Origin: Ichthyophthirius multifiliis
Taxonomy: Eukaryota > Ciliophora > Oligohymenophorea > Hymenostomatida
Reading direction: 5' to 3'
NCBI RefSeq assembly: GCF_000220395.1
Contig: NW_004086340.1
Span: 1 to 64,000, forward strand
DNA: 64,000 bases
In this document: in pieces, positions 1 to 11,205 of the stretch
How positions within the stretch are numbered: the first letter of the stretch is position 1
Layout of the letters: every line of letters starts with the position of its first letter
Notes under the pieces: generated by a model
The model's input: the letters and a program-made list of their open reading frames with translations, nothing else
Told to the model about the DNA's origin: nothing
The model's database searches: none
Made by a program: the position numbers and the translations under genes

Positions 1-620
1 TTTTTAATCTAATTTTATTTTAATTAAAAAAAAAAAAATACTTTTAATTATAAATAAAAATATTCTATTTTATTTTATTTTAAATATTTTAAATATAATT
101 ATTTTTAGAATTCTAAATATCTTGAAATTTAATGATTTTTTTTTTTTTAAAAAAAAAACATAACAAAAATAATTACTAATAAAATTCAAGAATGAAAATA
201 AAAAAAGTAAACAAACTATGAATTAAAGATTTAAACTATTTAAATTATGTATTATTTTTTACAAATTAAATGATATTTTTATGTTAATTATAAAATCTTG
301 AATATTTTTTTTTTCTTCTTTATTTAGTCAACTTAATTAACAATTTAATTTTTTAATAATATATATAAATGAAAAAAATTTAAATTTAATTTTTTTTAAG
401 TTAACTAATAATAATATATTAGTTTTTATTTTTAAAAAAACTTAATTTATTAATACGAAAAAAAGGCAAGACCACTAATTATTTTTTATTGTCTTATTTT
501 TTATTTATTGAATTTGTAAAAAAAAATAAAAATTAAAGTTAAAAAAAATAAAAAGATATATAAATAAATAATATATATAATATTTTTATATAAAAAAATA
601 AGTAATTATCAAATACTTAT
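1..620. other. intergenic, AT-rich
   Basis: This stretch is nearly pure A/T with homopolymer runs and holds no convincing reading frame on either strand. A slightly more complex patch at about 455-500 (containing aaaggcaagaccactaatta) lies downstream of the SPEF1 stop and could be 3' flank, but it has no recognisable fold or motif. Confidence 0.6.
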
Positions 621-1577
621 TCAATAAAGTCCGTGCTCTGCTAACTTATTTTAAAGTGTATTAATCTTATTATCTTTAAGTTTAATAAGATCTTCTAATT
701 TTTTAATTTTTAATTCTAAAATCTAAATATTAAATATATAAAAATTTAAATTAAAAACAATAAATATATATTATTTAAAGTAAAAAATAAAAAAAGGAAT
801 TAAAAACACCAATAATTATTAAAAACTAATTTCTACTGTATAAAAAATAAACAAAAAAAATAATAATAATAAATAAAAAAATTCTTTACATCTATAGTTT
901 CTCTTAATTCATTTATTGTTTAATCCTTTTCCCATATAATCTCATCTTATTTTTATGAAGATTATGCTCTTTATTATCCTTATTATCCGTATTAAAAAAT
1001 ATTAAAAAGGTATAAATTAATATATATACAAATATAATAAAATAAATAGCAAAAAATACCTTTTATTTTACTTAGGACTTCCTTTTGATTATTATAAAAC
1101 GTTACCTTAATCACTTCCTGACCCGTTTGAATAATTAACTCTTTTTTAAGGTGAACCTTATTATCCATTTAGCATATCTTAAATCTTCAATTGGAGTACT
1201 CTTAATACTCTTTCAATAGCTTCTGGGACACAATTTATTACACTTTCAATATCATTTTTACTTAATTATAATCCTATTTTTTTAAAAACCTTTGCTAATA
1301 TTTTATATTTTGTAAACTAGTTTTTTTTTTTTTTTTTTATATATTATTATTTACATTATAATGTTTCCCAGTTATATATTTTTTATTTCATTGAATTTGC
1401 ACCTGAATAATTATGTAATTAAACTAGTCTTGGGAAAAATTGTGCTATTACTTCTGCAATTAATACTCCGTCTGCAAAATCTCTTGCCATATTTTTTTTT
1501 GGTCTTGAAAGGCTTATTGAATCAACCCAACTATATATTTCATTTAGCTCATCTTCATTTAATTGAGGTGCGTCCAT
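621..1577 (-). CDS. SPEF1: SPEF1/CLAMP, axonemal calponin-homology protein
   Basis: Read with TAA/TAG as Gln this encodes about 210 residues, close to the family length of 200-240. The first exon (residues 1-74) carries the SPEF1 calponin-homology signature: IYSWVDSISLSRPKKNMARD, then FADGVLIAEVIAQFFPRLV, then LHNYSGANSMKQKIYNWETL. The second exon continues KVFKKIGLQLS and a VPEAIERVLRVLQLKI helix. The C-terminal exons give an EKDQTINELRET / ILELKIKKLEDLIKLKDNKI coiled coil as in animal SPEF1, ending at TGA 621-623. Three introns fit, including 1295-1354, whose acceptor restores the family motif. SPEF1 bundles and stabilises microtubules of the central apparatus and of cortical or basal-body arrays. 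The start at 1577 gives the usual short N-terminus. Family identity is secure; the exact third intron edges are less so. Confidence 0.93.
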
Positions 1578-1825
1578 TTTTTTATTTATTTTAAATATTT
1601 TTTATGATTTTTTTAGTTTTATATTTAATTTTTTTTATTTCTTCTTTATATTTTTATTTTAATTAATTTAAATATAATTTTTTTATTTAATATGATTTTT
1701 TTTATTTATTATTTCAATTTTTTTATCTAAATTAATATTTTTTTAAAAAAAAAATTTAAAATGAATAATTTTATTAAATTTAATTATACTTTTTTTTTTT
1801 TTTATTTATATTTAAAAAAAAAAAA
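1578..1825. promoter_or_regulatory. divergent promoter spacer
   Basis: A spacer of about 250 bp of almost pure A/T separates the divergent starts of SPEF1 (minus) and the coiled-coil gene at 1826 (plus). It must hold both promoters, but no specific element can be named from sequence. Confidence 0.35.
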
Positions 1826-3373
1826 AATGTTATAAAATATTGATATAATATTATAAGAATTGTAATTTTATTTAAAAGAAAAAATATTTTTTTATAAAAA
1901 TAACATTAATAGTAACAGTGATAAATAATAAATATAGGAAAGATAAAATGAAAGAATTTAAAAATATAAGCAATATACTGAATTATATTAAAAGTAAAAA
2001 ATAAATATTTATTTTGAAAAAAATAAATATAAATAAGGAATATTTTAAATGAAATAAAAGCTTTTAATGAAACTTTGTAAAAATATAAATAAAATTATTT
2101 TAATTTACAAATATAAAGAAATTCTCAATAAATAAGAAATAACGAGTTTAAAGAGTAAATAAAAAGTGTTTATACAAGATATAATGTAATTTAAATATAA
2201 AATATAATATATATAATTATAAATTATTTTAAATTTTATTTATATTAAAGGCAGGATCTTATCAACTAAATAAAATATTTTAAAAAACTTTAATTGAAAA
2301 AGTTAAGTTAAATGATTTATTGATAAAATTTTTTCCATAATTGTAAATTAAGAAAAATAAATAATATTTAAACCTTTTTTTTTATTAAAGTGTTTAAGGA
2401 AAAAAATAAAAAGAACTATAAAAGTAAGAGTAATTAAAGAAAAGACTAGAAGTATAAATTTTAATGACTTTATTTTTTATTTCAAAAAAAACAAATAGTC
2501 ATTAAGATAAATAAATAGAAATTAAAATTATAATTATTATGAAATAATAAATTAAAGATATGAAGATAATATATAATTAAATGAAATAAGAAATAAGAAA
2601 AAAGAATTAGAAAACGAAATAGTAAATATTTTTAAAAAGAATAAAATTATAAAAAAAATAAAAATAAAAGCTTGAATTAAAAAATACATTAAAGCCACAA
2701 AAAATAAAACTCGAAGAAGAAAGTTTGGATTTAAAATTTAAAAATTAATTCAAAGAATTTTATGGGACTTAATCATATTAAACATTATAAAATAATGAAA
2801 ATTCATAATTAGTAAATAAAAAAAAAAACAGTTATTTTTTAAAAAAATCAAAAATCAAAAAAAAAGGATGATTAAACTTTAAATTAAAAAAAATTCCCTT
2901 CTTAATAAGAAAGTGACTCATATTCATAATATTAAAAAGAAGAAATACAAGAAGTTAAAAATCTTCAATAATATATTGCCCCTAGACCTTATTAAAATCA
3001 AGATTAAAGTGAGTTAAACAAATTTTTAATAAAGTCAAATAATTAAACAAGTAAATTAGATTCTTCTAATAATTCAATTTCAAATAATTATCAAACAAGA
3101 AATTATTAAAATAATTCTTATAATAGAAATAAAGATATTAATAATAGTATTTTAAATAAAATTAAAGATATTAATAATTCTAGCTTTTAAGAATCAAGGA
3201 AATAATCACCTTCCTATTAATAATAATAATAAATATAAATGAAGGAAAACTCAATAGATATTAATAATATGTTTTTAAATTAGTTTATGATTAATAATGT
3301 AAAATATTAATAAAATTAAAATTCCTTTTAATAGTATTAAAATAAATCTTAAACAAGGAAAAAATTCGAATGA
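1826..3373 (+). CDS. coiled-coil protein with Gln/Asn-rich tail
   Basis: I do not recognise this gene. Starting at ATG 1826 one frame can be followed through several short GT...AG introns to TGA 3371-3373. The N-terminal half is helical and charged (for example RNNEFKEQIKSVYTRYN and IFQKTLIEKVKLNDLLIKFF). The middle contains LELKNTLKPQKIKLEEESLD, typical coiled coil. The last exon, from about 2872, is low-complexity, rich in Asn, Ser and Gln (KDINNSILNKIKDINNSS, then a short poly-Gln). No catalytic motif or membrane segment is visible. It lies head-to-head with SPEF1 and 160 bp upstream of a J-protein. Exon joins were chosen because they keep the coiled-coil frame open; some could be wrong. 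A cytoskeletal or adaptor role would be pure guesswork. Confidence 0.7.
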
Positions 3374-3534
3374 TGATTAAATTTTCTTTTTTATTAAAAT
3401 AGACATTTTTTTTAATTATAATTAATAATTAATTTATATTTTATTTATTATTGTATAATATATATATAAAAAAAAACAAAAAAACAAGAAATTTTTTTTT
3501 TTTTAAATTTATATTTTTTTTAATAAAAAAAAAA

Positions 3535-4334
3535 ATGATAAATAACTTTAAATATTTAAATATAAATAAATTTATAATAAAATAACACTTTTCATATGTA
3601 AAAAAATTACAACAATAAAACTATTATGAAATTTTAGGAATAACATAATAATCAAATATAAGTTAAATTAAAAAAGCATACATATAAAAAGGTAAAATAT
3701 AAAAAATATTCAAAAAAAAAAAAAAATGAATATATTTAATAAAAAGCTAAAGAATGGCATCCTGATTAAAATCCTGATAAAGATAATGCGACTGTATTAT
3801 TTTTATTTTAATAACAAAAATAAATTAAAAAAGGAAGTTTTTAAAGTAATGACTAAAGCCTATGAAACATTAAAAGATCCATATAAAAGATAAATATATG
3901 ATTTAGGAAATTATAATCCTCATTTTAACGAAGAAGCAACAGAATAATAATTTAAATAATATTATGATAACGAAGGAAAAAACAAGAATAAAAAATAATA
4001 TTGGTAAAATAAATGGTATGGATATAAAAAATAAGGAAAAGAAGAAAACTTACGAGATCAATATGAAAATTATGCAAAAATTTAACAAGAATATGAATAT
4101 ACATAATGGAAGGCAATTTTAATTAGAATTAGTTTAATTGCTGGATTTTTTATTGTATATGATATTTTAAAGTATTATAAATAAGAAAACTATAATAGAT
4201 TTATAGATGTAAAAAAAGAGGTTTTAAAAAATTAATATGAAGATAATTCTAAAGAAATAATTAAAGGTTTAACTATAAATACATATATAAATTAAAGAAT
4301 AAATTAAATAGAATAAAAAGAGGATTTTAATTGA
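3535..4334 (+). CDS. membrane-anchored DnaJ-domain (Hsp40) protein
   Basis: The J domain is split by two short introns (about 3690-3746 and one of about 43 nt near 3790). It reads NYYEILGI, then IKKAYIQKAKEWHPDQNPDK with the HPD triad that triggers Hsp70 ATPase activity, then EVFKVMTKAYETLKDPYKRQ and IYDLGN. The domain lies at about residues 30-95. A spacer rich in Tyr, Lys and Gln follows, then one hydrophobic segment (AILIRISLIAGFFIVYDIL) that should be a membrane anchor, then a charged tail ending at TGA 4332-4334. The Gly/Phe region and zinc-finger of type I DnaJ are absent, so this is a type III J-protein. The N-terminal 25 residues are basic and could be a mitochondrial presequence, but ER placement is equally possible. 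The start at 3535 is the in-frame ATG upstream of the J domain. Confidence 0.85.
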
Positions 4335-4433
4335 AAAGAAAATAAAATTTATTAAAAAAATATTGAATATCTTTTAATATAATAAATAATAAGTTTATAT
4401 TATGTATTTTTTTTATATTTAAAAAAAAAAAAT

Positions 4434-5300
4434 TCAGTCGACTGTTTGTTTGTTTATTTTATAACTTAAGACTTTTTAGATTTTCTTGTCATAATATTTT
4501 AATATGGAATTGAAAAAGACTTTTTTTATTAAATTTAATTCATATGAAAATCAATAAGGATATTGATTTATTATTTTAAATTATTTTAATCTTATTTGTT
4601 ATTATTAATAAATGTATTTTATCTTTATAAAGCATTATCTTTTTTTTAAAAAAAATAAATAAATAATTTAATTAATTAAATATAGTTTATAGATTTAAAT
4701 TTTTTTTTTTTTTATTTATTTCTTATTAAAATTACTTCTTAATTAAAAAAAAAAAAAAATCAAACAAAAAAACATTTTTTTCTGTTTTAATATAAGTTTT
4801 TATATTTATTAAAAATATATTTTTTCTCGTTATTTTTTATCAACCAATTTATAAAGTTTATTAAAATTTTTTCGTATTTTCTTTTCTCTTTTCAAAAAAT
4901 TTACATATCTATCACTTATTTTTAAATTATTCTCATTAAATTAACTTACATCAATTAATTCTTTAAAAATTATTTCAAAATAATATTTTATATTTTTATT
5001 TACTGATTATGTTTTACTAGCAATTATTAATTGATTTTATTATTTAATTTTATTTCTTTATTTTCCTAAATTTATTTATTTCCTTAATTTCTTTATCTTT
5101 TTATTATTCTATTTAACTATAAGAAGTTATACGATTCTTTCTTTCTTTCTAACTTTATTAAATTATTTAATAAATAAAATTAATCAGTTTTATTATTATT
5201 TTCCTATTTAATGAATTAGCAATATCCTTTATTAAAATTTAACTTTTTTTTCCAATTTTTATTTTATTAATGTTCATTATATAAGTTAATATATATAGAA
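4434..5300 (-). CDS. uncharacterised protein, model incomplete
   Basis: The minus strand here has the purine-rich, Lys/Glu/Asn-rich composition of genuine exons in this window, while the plus strand reads Phe/Leu/Ser-rich. The best piece, about 5050-4850, gives YYFEIIFKELIDVSQFNENN, then LKISDRYVNFLKREKKIRKN and FNKLYKLVDKKQ. The terminal piece reads FSYELNLIKKVFFNSILKYY, then DKKIQKVLSYKINKQTVD, and stops at TGA 4434-4436. Between them frame changes imply introns I could not place securely, and a TGA lies in frame just before the terminal piece. The start is unknown; ATG near 5275 is possible. I do not recognise the family. It is convergent with the J-protein gene. Confidence 0.4.
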
Positions 5301-5459
5301 CATTATATTTCATTTTTAAAACTATTAGAAGTTTAATTAATAATTGATTTTTTTTTTTTCCTCTTTAAGAATTATTAAAAAGAAGTATTTGAAGAAATAC
5401 TGAAAGAAGATTATAAAGACGAAGAAAATTTAGATAAAAAAAAATTCCAACTCTGAATT

Positions 5460-8400
5460 CGAGATAGTTTCCATATTTTTTCTTTTAAAAATTCATTATT
5501 ATTCTTGAATATAAAATTAAATATTTTTTGAAGTTTTAAGTTTAATTTTAGCTTCTTTAATATCTCTAAGATATTTTTAAAAAATTATATAATTTTTCTT
5601 CACATAAAATAAATAAGAAAATTTTACAAACATATGATTAAAATGTCGACTAGAAAGATATTTTATATATAAATTATCAACCTTTAACCATATTTAATAA
5701 AATATATCACATAAGAATTTTTTTTTCCTTTAATTTTTAAATTTTATCAAAGTTTCTTAAAAAGTCAATAAATTTTAATATATATTACACTTAAAATTAT
5801 ACCTAATACTTTTCATATTCGTTTATAAATCATAGCTTTAATAAAAAAAAAAGCCTAAACAAAATAATTCACCATCATTTACATATTTTATAAAAAAAAA
5901 AAAAAAAAAAAATATATTATCAAATTATTATAAAGTTTTTTCATTTTGAAAATATAAACTTATTATTCTATAATTAACAAAATAAAAACAATTTTATTGA
6001 ATATTATCTTCATAATATATAATTTATATCAAAGGTAAATATACATTATCTTTCATTTTAAATATCAAAGCATTTGAAAAAGTTATTTAAAAATTTTCAC
6101 ATTATTAAAAAATTTAAAAATAAATTCAGCTTTAATATCTTAATAGAAATAAAATAAAAGTTATTGAAAGGGATTATCAAGAAATATTATTATCTAAAAC
6201 AAACACAATATAAATAAATTATATGTAATATATTAATTATCTAGATTAAAACTAAATATTTAAATCAACATTAAAATGAATAAAAAAAATATTAAAATAA
6301 TCATAACTATTATTAAAATTATATCTTTTCAAATTTAAAGTAAAAAAGATGCTTAATATTTAATTTATAGATAAAATAACTAAAAAAAATAAAATCGCAT
6401 AAACTATCAAATAAATAAAAAAAATCTTATAGCTGTAAAAAATAAGTATAATTTAAATAATAATTCAGATTAATAAAAGAAAAAATAAAATAATATATAT
6501 ATGATAAAAAAATATATATTAATATAAATAAATATAATAATATATAATTATATAATTATTTAAATATATAAAAATATAATATATATATATATATATTATA
6601 TTTTATTTAATATAATATATATTAATAAATATTGTATTATTTTGTTATTTTTTAATTAATAATACATTAATTTTTTATTTAATTAAAATTATTTTATTCT
6701 ATCTTTTTTTTTAATTTACATTATTTTTTTATTTATATTATAATTTTTTCTTTTTATTTTATATATCTTTTTATTTTATATTTATCATTTTATTTTTTCT
6801 ATTTTTTTTTAATTCTTATATGTTTTAATATGTATTTTAGTTTTAATTTTAGTTGTTTTTATTTAAATTATTATTTTAAACAAATTATATCTCATATTTT
6901 TATTAATTATTATTTCTTTAATTATTATTTTGCTTTTTTTTAATTTTTAACACAATCTTATTTTTTTAATAATATTCTTTAAATATTTTATTTATTTTTT
7001 CAAATTTAATATCTCTATAAAAAATATTGTAAAAATATAAATAATTCATTAATATAATAAATTAAATATATATTTTTAATTTCATCAATAAAATTTTATT
7101 TTAATATTAATACTTTTTTATTATTTATCATATACATTTTTATATTGTCATTTTAACTATAATTATAAATTTTTTTCATTAAATAGCTTCAACTTCCACA
7201 CTAATAAAATTTAATTAGTTTAATTTATTTTATTTCTATTTTATTAGTAAAATTATTTTTATAAATTATAAACTCTTAATTATTTTATTTTGTATGAATT
7301 TTACAAGACAAATAGCTTTATGAACAATTTTAACTTTTTTAAGATTTAAAATTAATTTTTTTAAAAATGTTAAAAATTATATTTTTTACATTTATAATTC
7401 TATATTTTATCGAAAATATAATTCGGTATTTTTTTATATATTCTTCTTAAATAAATAAAACTTTTTAGTAAATAAGTTCATATATCTCTCGATTTAAATA
7501 ATATAAACTTGTTTTTATATAATTTTATTTTATAGATATTCGTTCGTCCTATATATAATTTATAGGAAAAACAAAAAAAAGTCCGTTTTCTATAGTCATT
7601 ATTACATTTGTTTAATAAAAATATAAATAAATTATAATTATTAGTTTTAAGTGTTAGATTATTTTACTGTTATAAAAAATAAAAAAATTTACAAAAATTA
7701 TTTTAATTATTAATAATATTATTAATTTTATAAAAAATATTATAAAAAATAAAATAAAAAATTATAAATTAAAGGGAATACAAATAATATTTATTAGCTT
7801 TTATATTATCATCATATACGTATTTTTAAAATAAAAAATAAAGCCATTAATATATAAAAAGAAAGAATTCCATTTCAACTTTCTTAAGTAAGTTACAAAT
7901 TGGAATAAATTTAACTATATAATACAATACAAATATAATTAAAAACTTATAAAAAAATAATAATTTATTAAACATATTTTTTTAAATAAAATTTTTCATC
8001 TAATATCTTTAAAAGAATATTTAATAAACACTATAAGAAAATTTAATAAAAATTTTAAATAACGATAAGGTAAATAAAAGAGTGTCTAATAAGGTTAGAT
8101 TTTATTCTGATATATTAAAAAAATTAATAAATAAAATAATATACATTCAAATAAATATGAAATTTATATGGTAAATAAATTATTATAATTATTTCAGTAA
8201 AATTGTATAAAATTATTAATAAAAATATAAAAATATTTCATATAACAAAATAGTGTATTAGATAAAGTAGCTTATATTAAACGAATTATAAAAAATTAAA
8301 TAATTAAAATAAGTTAATACAAAATTAATTATTATTTTCTTAAAATTAAACATTGTAAAAATAATTAAACATAACTAAAATAAAAAAAGTATTTTAGTAA

Positions 8401-9408
8401 ACTTCAAATTAACTCATTAAAAATTTCAAATAATTATATTCCAAAAAAATTATTTTTAATAAAATTATATATATATATAAATTAATATAATTTAAGAAAA
8501 ATATTTAATTTTTTATATTTAATCTAATTATAATTATATATATATTTTTTTAGAAAATATTTAATATATAAATATACATATACATATTATTTTTTTATTT
8601 ATATATATTTTAATAATATTTATTATATAATATAAAAATAAAAGTTTTTTTTAAATAAAATATAAGAATTAAACTTCATAATATATTATTATAGAAACAT
8701 TATTAATATTTAGTAGTTCTCAAATAATATTTATTTTATTTAATATTAAATACGTCCTATATAAATCAATTTTTTATAAATACTTTATTAATGTAATTAT
8801 GAAGTGATTTATTTATTTTTTATTTTATTTTTTAAAACGTAAACATTAGATATTTTTTTTTTAAATTTCATTAAATTAAAAAGAAATAAGTATTTTTTTT
8901 TTTTAAATATAAAATAGTATAATTTTAAACAAAATATATTTTAAATAATTATTAAAAAAAAATATCTATGAATAGATTTTGTAAATAAATTATTTTTATG
9001 TATTTTAATTCATGTATCTTTTGGTTTGACTGAATTATAAAGATTACAAGTTATTTTATTTTATATATAAATAAAAAATATAATTTCTTAAGATTATATT
9101 TAATATTATTCTATTATTTATAATTAATAAAACAAAATATTTTTTTTTAATTAAAATAATATTTAAATATTTTTTTAAATAAATAATTTTTATCTATTTT
9201 TAAATTTTATTTTTACTATTTAAAAATAAAAATATTTAAACAAAAATTATATATAAAATAAATATATAAAATATTTATTACTTAAATTACAAATTAAATA
9301 ACCTTTTTTATTCTAAAATAATAAATATTTTTTATATTTATTATTATATTTTTTTTTTTTAAATAAAATAAATAAATCCTAAATACTTATATTAAAAAAT
9401 GCAAATTG
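5460..9408. other. gene desert, about 3.9 kb
   Basis: This is the longest stretch without a supportable gene. Base composition falls to the near-pure A/T of intergenic DNA, with (AT)n and poly-A/T tracts (for example around 6475-6620). Frames of 100 or more codons occur, but with one stop codon at this AT content they are expected by chance, and none shows the Gly/Asp/Glu content of the true exons. Slightly richer patches occur at about 7535-7610 and 8740-8765; both contain cgtcctatata. No RNA gene could be recognised. Confidence 0.55.
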
Positions 9409-10910
9409 TCAAAGATTAGCTTTTTTATGTTCAATAGAAAGTAATCTATCGATTCTAGTTTTGAACAAAACGACAATTTTATCTCTAATTTAAATACAAA
9501 AACTACATTTTCTAAGTTCAATATCAAAATCATCACTAATAAGAATTTCCCTCCAACAAATTAAATTATCATTTTCATTAGAAAGATCTAAAAACCATTT
9601 ATCACTGGCAGTACCTTTTAATCCCATTGCAAAGTCTTCTAAAAGATCCCAACCTCTTATATCGATTTATATATTTTTATTATAGCAATTACAAAGATGT
9701 TCAACCCAATTAATACCTTTTTTTAATTTTTATTTAATTATATTATTTTTTTCTCTTTTTTTCTAAAGTTTAAAAAAAACAAACCGATTTCTCTAATTAA
9801 ACATAAATTATCTTATAAAAAATTATCATTATACAGCTTCTTTTTTTTATTTTTATTATTCTAATTCGAAGTAATAATTGATCCAATCATCTAATTTAAA
9901 ATCATATAATTATAATCAGCCTAGTTTTCAATTTCTTCATCACTATATTCTTAAACTTCATCCTATTCACATAATATTAAATAATCAATTCTCTATTTAA
10001 ATTATTCAATAGCTTCTTATAATTTATTTGAGCAAACCTATTATGAAAAAAATAAAAGAACAAATTATTTTAAAATAATATATAAGTTAATATACTAAAC
10101 ATTTAAGTAAACTTTATTTAAGTTATTAATTTTCTAAAGAATAAGTCCAACCTAAAATTCCATATTATTCGAATTCTCCTTTACCCTTTAATCTATTAAA
10201 TTATTCATCGGGAGCCACCCCACTCAAACCTTAAACAAAATTAAATATTTTTTTCCAACCCATTCCAGGAAAATCTAACGAAAAATTCTTACAATTATCC
10301 AATTTGAAATGTATTTCCCATTAAAATCCTATTTATCGTAAAATTTTCAAATTCGTAAAAGGATTGAATTCGTTATTTTGGGATATATTTATGCTCTCTT
10401 TTCTTGAACTACTTGATTTTCTCATTTTAAGTTCATATGATACGATATTTGGACATTCCGCTTTATGATTTTATAAATCTTTTGTCATTACTTTTTATTT
10501 ACAACCAAAAGGACATATTCTAGTTGCAAAATCGCAATTTCTGGTCTCATGTTAAATAATATCTTCATAATTTAATATTTTATCACATCCCTTGTCTTTA
10601 TGAAAACATAAAAATTGCAATTTCCTTAACAAGTTTTTCATTAATAATGTGCCTTCTTTTTCTTTCCATAAAGATCTACAACTAGGACATTTTCTATTTT
10701 TTTTGTAATATTTTTTTATCGTTTTTTTTATTTTTTTTACTTGTTTGAACCTGGTGTTTCTAACCATTAACGAATACATTTCCAACAAAAATGACTTTAA
10801 CACTCTTTACACATTACTGGGCATTCGATTATGCAATCACACACGTTGCATTTTAATTCATCTATAACAAGTTCAACTTGTTTTATGTTTACTATACGGT
10901 TTTATTCCAT
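9409..10910 (-). CDS. RING finger and TRAF-type zinc finger protein
   Basis: The ATG complement at 10908-10910 opens a frame with an N-terminal RING: CNVCDCIIECPVMCKECQSH, then FCWKCIRQWLETPGSNK, then, after a 52-nt intron, KCPSCRS. This is the Cys/His spacing of an E3 ubiquitin ligase RING (about residues 20-65). TRAF-type zinc-finger repeats follow: KLQFLCFHKDKGCDKILNYE, then HETRNCDFATRICPFGCK and LQNHKAECPNIV. The C-terminal half (ILRQIGFQWEIHFKLDNCKN ... RGWDLLEDFAMGLKGTASDK ... KCSFCIQIRDKIVVLF) is conserved-looking but I cannot name it. It stops at TGA 9409-9411. The architecture is common in ciliates; substrates are unknown. It is divergent from the GBP-PX gene across about 300 bp. 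Confidence 0.82.
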
Positions 10911-11205
10911 ATATATTTATAAATATATATTTTTTTTTATTTATTTATTTAATTTATTAATCCGCTTTAATCCTATATGTATTTAAATAGATTTATATGA
11001 TGTTTTTTTTTTATTATTTATTTATTTAAGTTAATTTCTTAAAAAAATAATTTGTTTTTTAATTAAACTTTTTCATATATTTATTTATTATATAAAATTT
11101 AATTAATTATTCATTTTTATTATAATTTTTAAAAAAATTTAAAAAAAAAAAAGAAAAAAAAAAAAAAAAAAGAAATATAACATATAAAAAAATAAAAAAG
11201 TATAA
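10911..11205. promoter_or_regulatory. divergent promoter spacer
   Basis: The 295-bp spacer between the divergent RING/TRAF and GBP-PX starts is A/T with a poly-A tract at about 11140-11175. It must carry both promoters; no defined motif was seen. Confidence 0.35.

Noticed and set aside
1361-1594. Plus-strand Leu/Phe-rich frame
   Set aside because: It is antisense to the SPEF1 calponin-homology exon.
5371-5455. Plus-strand piece NYQKEVFEEILKEDYKDEEN ending at TGA, like a last exon
   Set aside because: Composition is gene-like, but no upstream exon can be joined to it without crossing the minus-strand gene, so it is not called.
6120-6500. Plus-strand frame open for about 120 codons
   Set aside because: With one stop codon at this AT content such lengths are expected by chance; it lacks Gly, Asp and Glu and no motif is visible.
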